From Lineus longissimus (lineage: Eukaryota; Nemertea; Pilidiophora; Heteronemertea; Lineidae), in NCBI RefSeq assembly GCF_910592395.1, contig NC_088312.1, forward strand, positions 806,001 through 870,000: 64,000 bases of DNA, in the 5' to 3' direction. Of this stretch, positions 13,201-23,600 are shown one piece after another. Both the position numbers and the translations under genes were made by a program. The notes below the pieces were generated by a model. The model saw only the letters and a list, made by a program, of their open reading frames with translations. It did no database searches and was not told the origin of the DNA. Numbering within the stretch: position 1 is the first letter of the stretch; every line of letters begins with the position of its first letter.

Positions 13201-16200
13201 TTCGTCCAACGCTTCCTGAGATGGGATCTAATGAAATTTCGCTCAATATGTCGCCGGGATATACAATGCTGCCACGAGCTGACCTACTGTCAAAATAATT
13301 TTGAAATGTATCTTACAAATCAAATTATGATCAAATTGTGATTATATCTAGTGACTGTATACATAACTGCTTCAATATGATAATCATTTCAATTTACAGA
13401 TGCACACTTCTTTCTGAGAAACACATGCTATATCTTGAGTTGATGAGAAATTCGTAGTGGGCGATTCACGCAAATGGAGTCTTTATCACACGGCTGGTAC
13501 TCGTGATTCTGTTGGTTGGATATGTATTTATCACTGAGCACCTCAATCTATCACATTTTACCGTCTGACCAGTGCGCCACATGCTGTAGATTTTGAGGAG
13601 CGATCTTTGCACTGGTACCCGATCATTATTGTTGAATAAAGTTGACATCTAGAATCATGAGTCCTCACTTTTTGGACACTCGCATATGCAGTGACTGATA
13701 CTGCCAAATAGAATCATGGCAGAGTGACATTATATTCAACCGATCAATTCCGAATTCGACGAATATAAGCCCCATGTCCGACCATCGATGGATCCGAGGT
13801 GCAGTTTATACTGTTCACGAAAACCTGACTGCCCCTTTTCATAAGAGGCATCCTCTCCTCAGCGAGTCTACGACTCTAACTCAAGTCCTCGCATAGAGGG
13901 GAAGTAGTTCACTGTGACGTTTCTACAATCTTCAAAGTAAAAGGCGACCGATAATGTTACACATATCACAAGCATATCAACTACTAGCCCGTACTAGTGT
14001 CGATAACAGCGCACGTAACAGGTCCTATCCGCCGATCGCGGACATGCCACTCCCACGCGAACGATGACCCTGAAACATTCGCCCGCAAAGGCTTCGTTAG
14101 GGCAACATTTCTCATTGGATAACGTACTGTAATGTCATTGCTTAATTAGGGGCTGCAACTTTGCTAACTGCTCAGTAAAAGGAGTAGTATAATCCTACTC
14201 ACTGGTCTGTACTGCAGGGCAAACACTTGCGATCATTTTGAGTAAGATGCCAAAGTAGAAGAGGTTTCGCGGTTTCGATATGCTTCCCACACGTTCAAGG
14301 CTTCTGTGTATTCCCAGCTCATATCGCAGTAATAACCAGCATGGGTAGTCTGTGACTGAGTTGCTGCAGTTTGCTGAATGCATGCATGAGGCGACCTTTT
14401 GTGCGCATCTCAGATTACCCGAAGAATGATTCCACCCGGGGGTGAAACTGTTGCAGTATTTTCAACCAGCTTTGAAATTTTATACCGTGGGCGAGGGTTC
14501 ATCTACATCTTAACGGATCGCTTTCAACTCTCATAGTTGAGTTACTTCAGATTTTCGATGAAGCAAGATATGATTCACTTTATTCCGTCAACAAATTATC
14601 TCATGAAAAGAATACGTCCTCATAAACTGCTTCTTTCATAATTGTGTTTCTTGTCCTTGACTTACGTGAACTAGCGGGCCATCGTTCAAGGCAGTATTAT
14701 TGCAGCGGAGACTCGTGAATTTAGATGGTAGCAGATTCACATATTTAAAGTCACCGACCTCAGTGGTATGCCATTTGATTAAGAAATATTGTTATAGCGG
14801 ACTAGCCATGCCATGCAATTTTCAATGTCTTCTTTTACAACCATAGATCAAGTTGATGGCTTCCGCCTGCATAAATCTGGTTTTAAACGGAGAGTGCAAA
14901 TTACAGCGACAACGTTCCTCCACAGTAGTTCTTGTACTCGCTTGTCAATTGAACGACTTACACACCGTGAACTATTGTAGGTTTAAATGCGTAAGCGCAG
15001 CAAAAACAAACTCCAATTAGTGAAATGCAATTCTCTCTGCTTGAAAGACTATTCTGTGACTGATCATGATGAGCAACGTCAACGATGTTGTGTCAGCTGT
15101 CGAGGTTTTTAAGGGCAATTACAAGGAATGAAGGATCTGTCCTCGGGTTTGCACTGCTTCTAGTTCCAGACTGAACTGCACGAGTTGAATACTGCACCTA
15201 GCCTTCAATTCCAATTCCAGACTGAACGGCGCTGAAGACCCGACATCACAGACCCAATAGCGCACCGCCGACACGACAAGTCTCTGGACGAAGTGGGTCA
15301 CGGAGAGAAATCTATGGAGAACGAAATCGGGACTTTGCTCACCAGCCGTCGCATATTGTGATCGTTGTGATTTTCTTGTGACACAAAGTAGAGGAATCGC
15401 TTCGATCTATAATCAATCATCTTATTTAAAATATGAGACACTCTTCCTACTGGAGGCATTGCTTGGCAAAGATGATCAATTACTGGATGTTCTACGTTTT
15501 GCATTTTGGTTCGATCTTCAGATCTGACTGGAAGAGCTGATTACACTGCATCATAGGCAACATAGACCAAGCTGATCTCCACGGGATCGGGAGGTTCCTT
15601 GGAGAGAAAGGTGGTCCTACACACATTGCTGGCCAAATCCAGGTTGTCAGTATTATCATGATCGAAACGAAGTCGAGACATGAATTGTTGTCTGCTTCTG
15701 ATTGAAAGGAAGAATGATGGAACATCCGATAAATGCCAGCTTCTGATATGAATCGATTGGCATGGATAGCTACCATCGGATCATTACTTCTATTTCAGCT
15801 TTGCCATCTCTTTCTGGTTTTACTAGTGATATTACAATCATTATTGCAATGTTACCACAAGCTATAGCTTTAATCAGTTGAAGGCTAGTAGTCTTGTAGC
15901 TGTGTCGTCGTGGGATGAAGCGGCCTGCGCAATGACGACTGAATTTCAGTTGCTGATTGCGTTACAAGGGTGATGATAGTTCGCAGAACAATGGCCTGTG
16001 ATGCCTGTGAAACCATGTCGTCAAGATGGGGGAAGTGGCTGTGTCATGAAACATCGTAATATAAACATGTGTATACTACCAACTCAGTAGTTAGGTAATG
16101 AGCTATTGTGTTTCCCAGATTGTCGAAGAAGGGGGTTAAACTATCAAAATGCTCTTCAGCTTTTCCAACATTTCACCCAACAAAAGTAACCGCCACGCTT

Positions 16201-19200
16201 TCTCTTCCGCTGTGGAACAATCAACGATAAGCGTTTCCGGTAGCCATGTAGCACCGTAGGCGTTCTATCCGGACGCTACGGCTTCTAACATGACTTTATC
16301 TCATGTTTTTGGTGTTGAGATCCGGGGGCACCTGCTGTCACCCTCATTATCACACCGTTAGTCAATTGATTTTGAATGGCCTTCAAATGAGTCGACAGCA
16401 CCACCCAGCGAATCTAATATAGGCGCCAGCTTCTTATCCAAGTCCAATCCCATCTTTATTAACAGACAGTCGTAGGCACTTTGCGCTCATGGATCCTTGT
16501 GTGTCGAGATGGGTGAACCACCTTGTCAACATTGCTGCGAGCTTTTAGTTTCGGATGCAATCGAATTCTCTTCTTATGATACCAGGCACGTTGTCATGAA
16601 ACTTGGGATTTGCTATTCCACGTGAAGCAAAACTAAAGCAACTGAAAATGTCTTCAATAAGCATTCGATATACGGTGCTTGATCGAAACCACCACACCAA
16701 GAATGAGAATATGCGCCATTTCCTTCTTGCCTGTAAACGTGGATGGGCTATGTTTATCGAAATATCTTGGATGTAATCGTAAGATTATTTCCAAGGAGGT
16801 CATGGCCAAGATGCCATTGCTGGACAATAAATCTGCTATCTGAGACCATGACTCAGGAGTAAGTGGATTAGTGCAGTAAATAAAACTGGACGACATTAGA
16901 AGTGACAGAATGTACACTACGACGTTTGTCCATGGGTTTAACTGTGTAGTAGTACGTGTACCCGTGGACTCTTTGCTCACGGTATCGCCTCCATGTCTTT
17001 TGACCAGATAGATGCATTCCGCGATGGTGTGCTTTAGCAAGTCGCCTATGGTCCTGCACCCTCTTTCCACGTGGAGCAAATCACAAAGCTTTGAGAAGAA
17101 CTCTTCTATACACGCTGTTTCAGCAGCCGTACAAGACCTCTTAGCAAAATAAGCTAAATCAGGTGGGATGACCCATCCTTATGGCAACTGTGTTAGCCTT
17201 GAGCTATTGACGTGATCTCCAACGCTAACCAGACAAGACGATACAACAACCAAAGGCGAATATAAGAGGACTCGTACCAAATATTTCAGAGGGAAAGTCA
17301 AAGGCAAACGAAAGAAAAATCTCAAGATCGAATCGAAAAAAGGCACCAATTATTTTCTCTTTCATGATTAGTGTAACAATCAGACTTCATCCTTTTTCTC
17401 ACGACATAGATATCTTCTCGTTGGAAACGAAAGAACTCTCACTACTTACTTTCTTTTGAAAAGCACCTTCCAGTGCCTGAATGCCTTTTTAGAGGATGTT
17501 ACTGTAGGCTAAGCGATAATAAGGTTAAGCTGAGGACCATGTAAAAACAATTGAGATAAACGCCTGTTCCCAAAATAGGCATTTTTTCATGCTGGCAGAA
17601 TCTGCATCATTCGTGTAAACTTTCTGTTTTCACCTCCTCATCAAATTTGAAGTGGGAAAGCTTCTGAATATAGAAACATAGACGATACTTTTTTCAACAA
17701 AATCTGTGTAATGTGTCGTACAAAAAGCCCCAGATCAAAGTCGACAGCTTGATATAGCATCGTGCATCTAGGACGCGAAAGGCAATTGCGTACTCTTCAT
17801 TATTTCTTTTAATATTGACATCCAGGAACTCATACCACCGAGACCACAAAGGGTCTGCCAGTTATTAAGGTAGCAATTGGAGTTATTTGGGAGAGGTGAT
17901 GTTTCAGAGAGATTATGAGTTATGGAAAGTGACCCAGTAAAATATAATTTCTTCACTGAGGGGAACGTCATGCACCTGAAACGTGCTGTTGATCAAAACT
18001 TTAATACTGATGATCAAAGCAGTTTGAAAATGCGTGATCGTTGAGTTTAATCATTTGTATACACAAAGCTTATTAAGTGTTGTTTCGGCATTTGATTTGC
18101 TTTCAGAAAAACGATGCCTTTTTGATGAGATTGATCATTAGAGCAAGTGTCGGTAATTGTTATGAAAGAAAGGGGTGTGTTGGGGAATACTTTGATTTCA
18201 ACATTTCATTCGCGAATAGTTTTCAATGATTTGATGTTATGGAATGATCATGCCCACAAACTCATGCAGATCAACGTGTCATTCTTCTCCTTTTTACCAA
18301 TAACACCCGTGTAAGGGATACCAAAGTGCGATATCGATCACCTCAAGCTATAGGCGAGTTGCTAACGAACGGTAAAGAAAGCGCGACCAAAAACTGACGA
18401 AGGTATCCAACATGGGCCAATCCACCATGGCCTGTCTCGTTGTTAAAGACAGGTTAAGTTTCTAACTTGGTGTTCAATTCGGCTTTTCTCATTCTCTGTG
18501 TTAAGCCCAGTAAATTTACCACCAAGCTAACTGTGATGTTAAAGCGAAGCCATACCAGCGGTTGTCAATACATGTATTGTAGAAGCTTTCCCCGCCTCTA
18601 CGTATTTCAAACCAACAAATGACGTTGGAGTGAAAAAAATTGAATCTCAGGAAGGTCGCAGAGCTACCTTGTAACGGACTGCAACACTTGGCGCAAGATT
18701 GACAAGTAAGGAACCGACACACATCTTGGGATGATCTTTTATTGATCATTTGTTGATTCATGGTATAAGACATGTTTTGGACGAGAATCCTTAAATCGTG
18801 GCAACGAAGCCATATGAATGATTAATCAAACTACTTTTAATGCTCTTGGATTAAATTTCGAAACCGTGTAATGAATCTTTAGTGCTGACTGATTGCAACG
18901 ATTTCCCCTTATAACGCCACCCAGAATGCTAATATGTATACTGTACAACATGTGAAACTGAGAACATCAGTAGTATGTTTTAAATGATAACACCCCCCTT
19001 GCCACTCCCTACGTCTAAAGGGAGGGCAAGAAGCACTCCTATATACCTCGCTAAATATACCCTAAGCAAGTATAATCGAGGTACATGTAGTTCCGGCAGT
19101 CTCATTTACACTTTCGAAAATATTCCCTCCGGGACCAGGAGTCTGAGCGCGGGCAGCAGTTGATGAGAATGAATTATGTTTCCTCTCTCCGTGCCCGAAC

Positions 19201-20441
19201 GGTAAGCTAATTGATGAACACGATGTGACAAGCCATTACCAACACTGTTTAGCAGGGCAAAAAGAGAAAATGGCGCAAATAGTGTTTTCTCAGTTCTGAA
19301 TAAAGTTATGTCGGATACGGCCATAGTCTTCTGTGTGGTCGTATAGCTGACACGCATCCCTGCCTTCATCTGATCTCAAAAAGAGTAGACCTATATGCCC
19401 AGTCTTCCGGGATATCGCATGGGTTTCACGGTCCCAATCGTCTGATCGTACTAGCCTATAGCTTCATGGTAGAACAGATTTCCGGACGAAATAGACTAGC
19501 TCGCTCTTTCTCAAGAGAATTTTAGAGGGCTACAATGCACTCCTTACACCCCTTGATTACACCAGTCGCAAAAGATCCGGCGGGCCTATTATTATCGGAA
19601 ATCTACACCCAACTCTAGTGCGGCCAATCGCTGGGGCGTAGCGATTTTGTCCGAAAGTTCGAATGTCTTCTCGAAACATCTCCAATATCAGCTAGCGATT
19701 TGTATTCAGAAGGCAAACCGGTTGAACCGAATGTGTCGTTCACGGCTACAAATGTCCTTCGCTTTGTACAACACTAAGGAAAACAGGCAGTAAGAGATTC
19801 ACCTGAGCAATGTTTTTTTTTATTGTCCAGGAATGGACGTGACAGAGCAAAGAGAACAGGTGTTATCTAGCTCAGTGGGCTGCATAAGATATGAATTGTG
19901 TCTTGGTGGCATCTCTTGCGGCACATCAAAAATGAATGTAATGTAATGGTCACGATAAATCCTGCCTTAAACAGTGGCTAAGGGTTGTCATCTTCGAGCA
20001 AGGCGTTAGTAGTTCACTGACAGAGTCAAGACTCTTTCGCGAGACCTTTTGCAACGATAACACCCGTTTGTCATAAGACGCCACAACGTCTGCCTGGCCA
20101 TTAGCACCTAAAGAGGCCGGTTGTTTCCTCAGGTAAGGTTTCCGAAATGTCTCCAGTTTCCTCCAAGAAGTTATGATAAATTTGAAAAATATCGTCTTGG
20201 CGAACAACGATGTCGATCTTGGCGTTGGCGTTGTCTTGTGGGCAACTGTGACGGTCTCAGTCTAAGAATCTATTGCGAGGACTTGTAATCCAGGGAAACT
20301 AATAATATATTTCTTTTGCACCGGATTCGGACTATCATATTGAGAAATGAATAGAGGTGACTTACCATACTGTGGAATACTGGAGCTTAGCACCAGGGAA
20401 ATGGAAGCGATCACGACAAATATCGTCAGCACTGTGTTCAT
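4057..20441 (-). CDS. agatoxin-like (knottin) peptide precursor with two alternative last exons
   Basis: Gene model from short exons: signal-peptide exon 20366-20441, propeptide exon 6785-6845, then terminal exon A 5500-5635 or terminal exon B 4057-4249. Phases agree throughout: 25 codons plus 1 nt, then 2 nt plus 19 codons plus 2 nt, then 1 nt plus 44 (A) or 63 (B) codons and a stop. The predicted precursors are 90 and 109 residues. Layout is signal peptide, short acidic propeptide, Lys-Arg, eight-cysteine knottin, and C-terminal Gly for amidation. This matches the agatoxin-like peptides known as neuroendocrine secretions in arthropods, so a secreted signalling peptide is likelier than a venom component. 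Receptor and function are unknown. Exon order, phases and motifs are read from the sequence; that both isoforms are made is inference. Confidence 0.8.
4250..5499 (-). other. interval between the two terminal exons
   Basis: About 1.25 kb: intron when exon B is used, 3' UTR and downstream sequence when exon A is used. Between 5060 and 5260 a word like TCCTTTGTTTTGCCTTGAATCA recurs several times on the plus strand, at about 5068, 5130, 5176 and 5238. This is a short degenerate tandem pattern with no coding sense. The frame at 4579-4998 has no splice context or recognisable domain. Confidence 0.4.
4954..4959 (-). promoter_or_regulatory. candidate poly(A) signal AATAAA, proximal knottin exon
   Basis: Minus-strand AATAAA about 540 nt beyond the stop of terminal exon A and before terminal exon B. 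A poly(A) site here would let exon A act as a true alternative last exon. Use is inferred. Confidence 0.4.
5500..5635 (-). CDS. terminal exon A: amidated 8-Cys knottin
   Basis: The acceptor is tttttcttgcaag, ending at 5636, and the stop TAA is at 5500-5502. The exon supplies one base that completes Arg of the Lys-Arg site, and the mature peptide starts at once with Gln, a possible pyroglutamate. The pattern is C-x6-C-x10-CC-x4-C-x-C-x5-C-x-C. The last residues are Thr-Met-Phe-Gly followed by stop, so the Gly would be converted to a C-terminal amide. There is no spacer peptide, unlike exon B. The core is rich in Arg, Lys and aromatic residues. The family call rests on the cysteine spacing, the two C-x-C pairs and the tail. 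Confidence 0.82.
6642..6652 (+). other. isolated tRNA B-box-like motif
   Basis: GGTTCGAATCC is a perfect RNA polymerase III B box, but the flanks do not form a T-stem of five pairs. I find no A box at the right distance, so this is not a tRNA gene. It may be a remnant of a tRNA-derived SINE. Confidence 0.25.
6785..6845 (-). CDS. propeptide exon of the knottin precursor
   Basis: A 61-nt exon bounded by a strong acceptor (ttttattttgcag) and donor (gtaagg at 6779-6784). Read in the phase left by the signal-peptide exon, it gives a short acidic linker (GEDDDGSF) and ends with AAA AG. The dibasic codon pair is finished by A (exon A) or G (exon B), giving Lys-Arg in both cases. The exon is below normal ORF cut-offs and is identified only by phase and context. 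Confidence 0.78.
6846..20365 (-). other. 13.5-kb intron of the knottin gene
   Basis: No nested gene that I can support. Many short open frames occur on both strands, the longest 141 codons (16654-17079, minus). They lack domains or splice context. A hydrophobic-start frame at 9626-9814 is listed separately. Confidence 0.5.
9626..9814 (+). CDS. doubtful small secreted-peptide-like ORF (62 codons)
   Basis: Plus-strand frame inside the large intron. The first 30 residues are hydrophobic and signal-like (MLKRIFLTLMSCLP, then NLVLYLLFVSS). The C-terminal part contains a two-cysteine loop, CPLIFGWPNKIAFC, and the frame then stops after Thr-Lys. There is no dibasic site before the loop and no amidation signal. 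A TATA-like TATAATTT lies inside the ORF rather than upstream. I recognise no family, and chance is a fair explanation. Confidence 0.15.
   Translation: MLKRIFLTLMSCLPMYNLVLYLLFVSSESSAPTGNNHLPGDSPYSACPLIFGWPNKIAFCTK
20366..20441 (-). CDS. signal-peptide exon of the knottin precursor
   Basis: ATG at 20439-20441 begins 25 codons with a classic signal sequence: Met-Asn, then a hydrophobic core (VLTIFVVIASISLVL), then a small-residue run (SSS) for cleavage. The donor gtaagt (20360-20365) leaves one base (phase 1), which matches the propeptide exon. The exon continues 20 nt upstream to an acceptor (ttatttctttaag) at 20462. That suggests an 82-nt 5'-UTR intron (20462-20543, donor gtgagc) that would also remove two upstream ATGs. 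The alternative is an unspliced leader. Confidence 0.8.
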
Positions 20442-20569
20442 TTTGTGAGCTTTGTTTCCACCTTAAAGAAATAAGAGAAAAAATATTGTAAAAACATATT
20501 GCATGATGATGAACTGGCCCTTCGACTGGCCGGGTCCGCTCACACGGGGGAGTATGGTGAATAAGCTGA

Positions 20570-20607
20570 CCGAAATGGATCATCAAACGCTTTCAGTATT
20601 TATATAG
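20570..20607 (-). promoter_or_regulatory. TATA box and initiator of the knottin gene
   Basis: On the minus strand CTATATAAATA covers 20607-20597. Thirty bases downstream of its first T is CCATTTC, an initiator-like YYANWYY with the A at 20576. That start lies 135 nt before the signal-peptide ATG. The spacing is ideal for a TATA-dependent promoter, as is common for regulated peptide-hormone genes. Activity is inferred. Confidence 0.65.
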
Positions 20608-23600
20608 CGAGGGGGAGGTGCAAGAGGTTCCCCCCAGCCGTCTCCGGAAAACATGCTTCCCCTCCCCCAGAGAGCGCAACCCCAGCGGTTAAAGATACAA
20701 ATACGGTCCTGCGTATTCTGAAAGGAAAAGATGCAGGGTTGGAGTCGCCACGGTATAGTATATGTGAGCTAAAAATGGTTCAGCTACCAAAACGAGCAGG
20801 ATGGAGACGGGCAGGAATAAGGGATTAAGGAACCCAACTACAGAAAACAGCCCTGGCTGCATTATGATTGATAAAACAACCTTCACCCCTTCCCAACCAA
20901 CCCCTTCAACCATGCCAGTCTCTTAAAGTCACCCACTGACGGCAACGTGAGAGTGTGCACGTTTATACCTTTGATTTGCCGTATAGCGTGCCGGTCCTCA
21001 CTGAAGAGGATAAACAGAAAGCCATACAAGGAGAGTGTGGACTAATCGCAAGGTTAATTCTATTTGTAAGAGGCTTTTCGCTTTGATCGTGGCGGTCTCG
21101 TCTCAATACTGTTTTCTGCCAGTGCCAAGATGACAGGGATGCTGATCTTGTATTATAGGATGCTTTGTGTTCCGTACACTTTGGTCAATCGATTTGAGCT
21201 GAACACTTTTATCGAACGACTTACACTCTGAAACATGTACTTTTATCAAATGACTTGGACATTTGTATTTCTTCCGAGGTAGGCTGACAATGTACTCGCG
21301 AGTATATAACGTTATACGAACTCAAGCACTCCCGAACGCGTGGGAGATTGAAACGTGCATCATTGCAATTAAAAATGTAAATATTCCGACATCAATCATG
21401 ACTCCAGTCGTATATCACGCTCCACCATGTGATTTTCGGACACTAATTATAGCATGGAGTAAATTGGTACTCAACCTTCCTGTCTTATCCGAAGAAGACG
21501 GGAAATGTTCTCGTCTGAAACCAATTCCTAATTGACGATATTTCATTCATGTTTAATTCAATAAATCCTCAAATGGAGATTTGCCAAAAAATAACTAGTG
21601 TGTATGAAGGTAACATGGTAGCAATGTGCCGTATGAATAGCGTTGATGCGTACGGTGAACAAGGGCCCGCCGAGTTCGCTATCAGAGAGTGCAATCGTGT
21701 CCATAAGATTGAAGTTTGCATGTACAGTAGAACCTCTCTATTAAGGACACCCTCGGGACTGACAAGTGCTGTCCTCAATAGAGAGGTGTCCTGATTAGAG
21801 AGATTAAATTGAATGGAAACAACCAATTTGGGACCAAACCTAGTGTCCTTAATTGAGAGGTTGTCCTTAATAGAGAGGTGTCTGCTAAGGGAGGTTCCAC
21901 TGTACATATATATTACTGTTGTGTTTTAGGGAGGCTCAACCAATATCTTACCAGTAGGAAACATAACCTTGATTATAAGGTTTCCCTTCCAAACACCGAG
22001 TGCAAAATGATCTTCAACCAGTTATATCTCTCTCTTAAAGTCAACTATATCTTTTACTATCCAATCCTGTGTAATTCAAACCCTGTCATAAAACCTGCAC
22101 CGAGTAAAAGTGGTAAACGTAAGCTTGCCAGTACAGTCGCGTTCTATTTTGAACCATGGGAGGTAACTCATAAGCTAATCAAAACTTAATTCACAATCTT
22201 AATGTCCGGAAGCTGAAACTGTCGTATGCGCGTACTGATGGTCACCCGATACCTCATCCCAATGAATTAAAATTTGTTGATGGGTAATTTTGCTCAGAGC
22301 AGTACGTATACATGTAAGACGAGATGCAGCAGTAGTATTAAATGTGGTAAAACCTGATGTAATAAAGCTGCGATTTCGCTTTAACACAGTATCAGGTTGG
22401 TGATTCAGATTTATAATTCAGTTATGGTGAATGACAATCTCGCTGGAATCTTTTGTAAAAGCATTTTCAAATGAGGTGTGATAGGCCCTCCCTGTTGTTC
22501 AGTTCGCAACAAACGAACGAAAGAACGAATGCTCGACATTTCGATAAGGAGGTACATTTACGTATTCAAAATAGATTCGGAGATATGCTACTTTGCATGA
22601 TAAAGTTTTATGTGCGGGCTGTTCGAAGTTGGCTGTCGAAGACGGAAATTGGACTTCTTGCAACCGCGACGCGCACGGTTCTTATTGACGGGAAGCTGAA
22701 TAAGTTGGAAGACTGCCTTAAACAGTTAAAGCAAGCAAGTTCATATCCGTTGAAAAGAACTGTTCACTTCAGCGAACTGGATAAAACCGGTTGGCAGTAT
22801 TTGCCGTCGCGAAAAAAGATGCAAGCTGGAGTTGATATCAATATTCACCTTGCGTATTATAGAATTTGAAGTGTCTCTGCGTACCATGATTAAATCTGAC
22901 GGGGAGGTCGCGTGCAGAGGAAGCCTCACAGTTTAAAAGAAAGTCATTCAGGATGAGTAAGAGTGCCTTAGGCTGCAAACAGTTTGTGTGGGAAGATAGG
23001 ACTTTGCTGCAAAATACCTTAATTACACGAGTATAATGTCTAATTCAGCGTTTGGACAAAACGCAAGTTTTGTGAGATTGTCATTAATTGTCAGAACGTT
23101 CAGGGTTTTTGTAACTTTAAGGACCAGAGAACAGCTCATTCCGACCAGGTGTCATTTATCGTGAGCGTCCTTTTCAGACTCTAACAAATAATCTGGACAT
23201 TCCTCGGTATATTTTTCGATCACGGCAGCAACATCCGTCCGCTCAGTCAGTGACAGCACCAATAATCTATTGTCGCTCACTAATATTCAGGCCCAGCCCA
23301 AGACACGGTCTATTGTCTTTAAACAAAGCCTGCTCGCACCAAGGCCTAAATTCCCATTGTTCTACTGCCTTATCCAAGGGTTATAAGCACTTTTCGTGAT
23401 AACATCGACCCCCGCGAAACAGCTTTCGTGGAGGTCGATAGGCCAAAACTAGCAAGGGCAAATGAACGGAAAGTAAGAAAACCTTTAGTCTGCCAAAACT
23501 GTAGTTGCCATGACCAAACCGCTTCTTAGAATAGATATCATTGAAATTTATTGCAGTAATATCACGGTGATTATATCGAGTAGTAATATTCGCTGTCACG

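Noticed and set aside
16654-17079. 141-codon minus-strand ORF
   Set aside because: It lies in the large intron of the knottin gene, lacks recognisable motifs, and a second frame over the same bases is also open.
18516-18773. Cys-containing minus-strand frame as a third knottin exon
   Set aside because: The cysteines (CRFLTCQSCAKCC) do not match the spacing of exons A and B, and no suitable acceptor, dibasic site or amidation tail is present.
22471-22869. 132-codon ORF as a gene
   Set aside because: No recognisable domain, no splice or promoter context, and no partner exons. It is the longest chance frame in an AT-rich interval.
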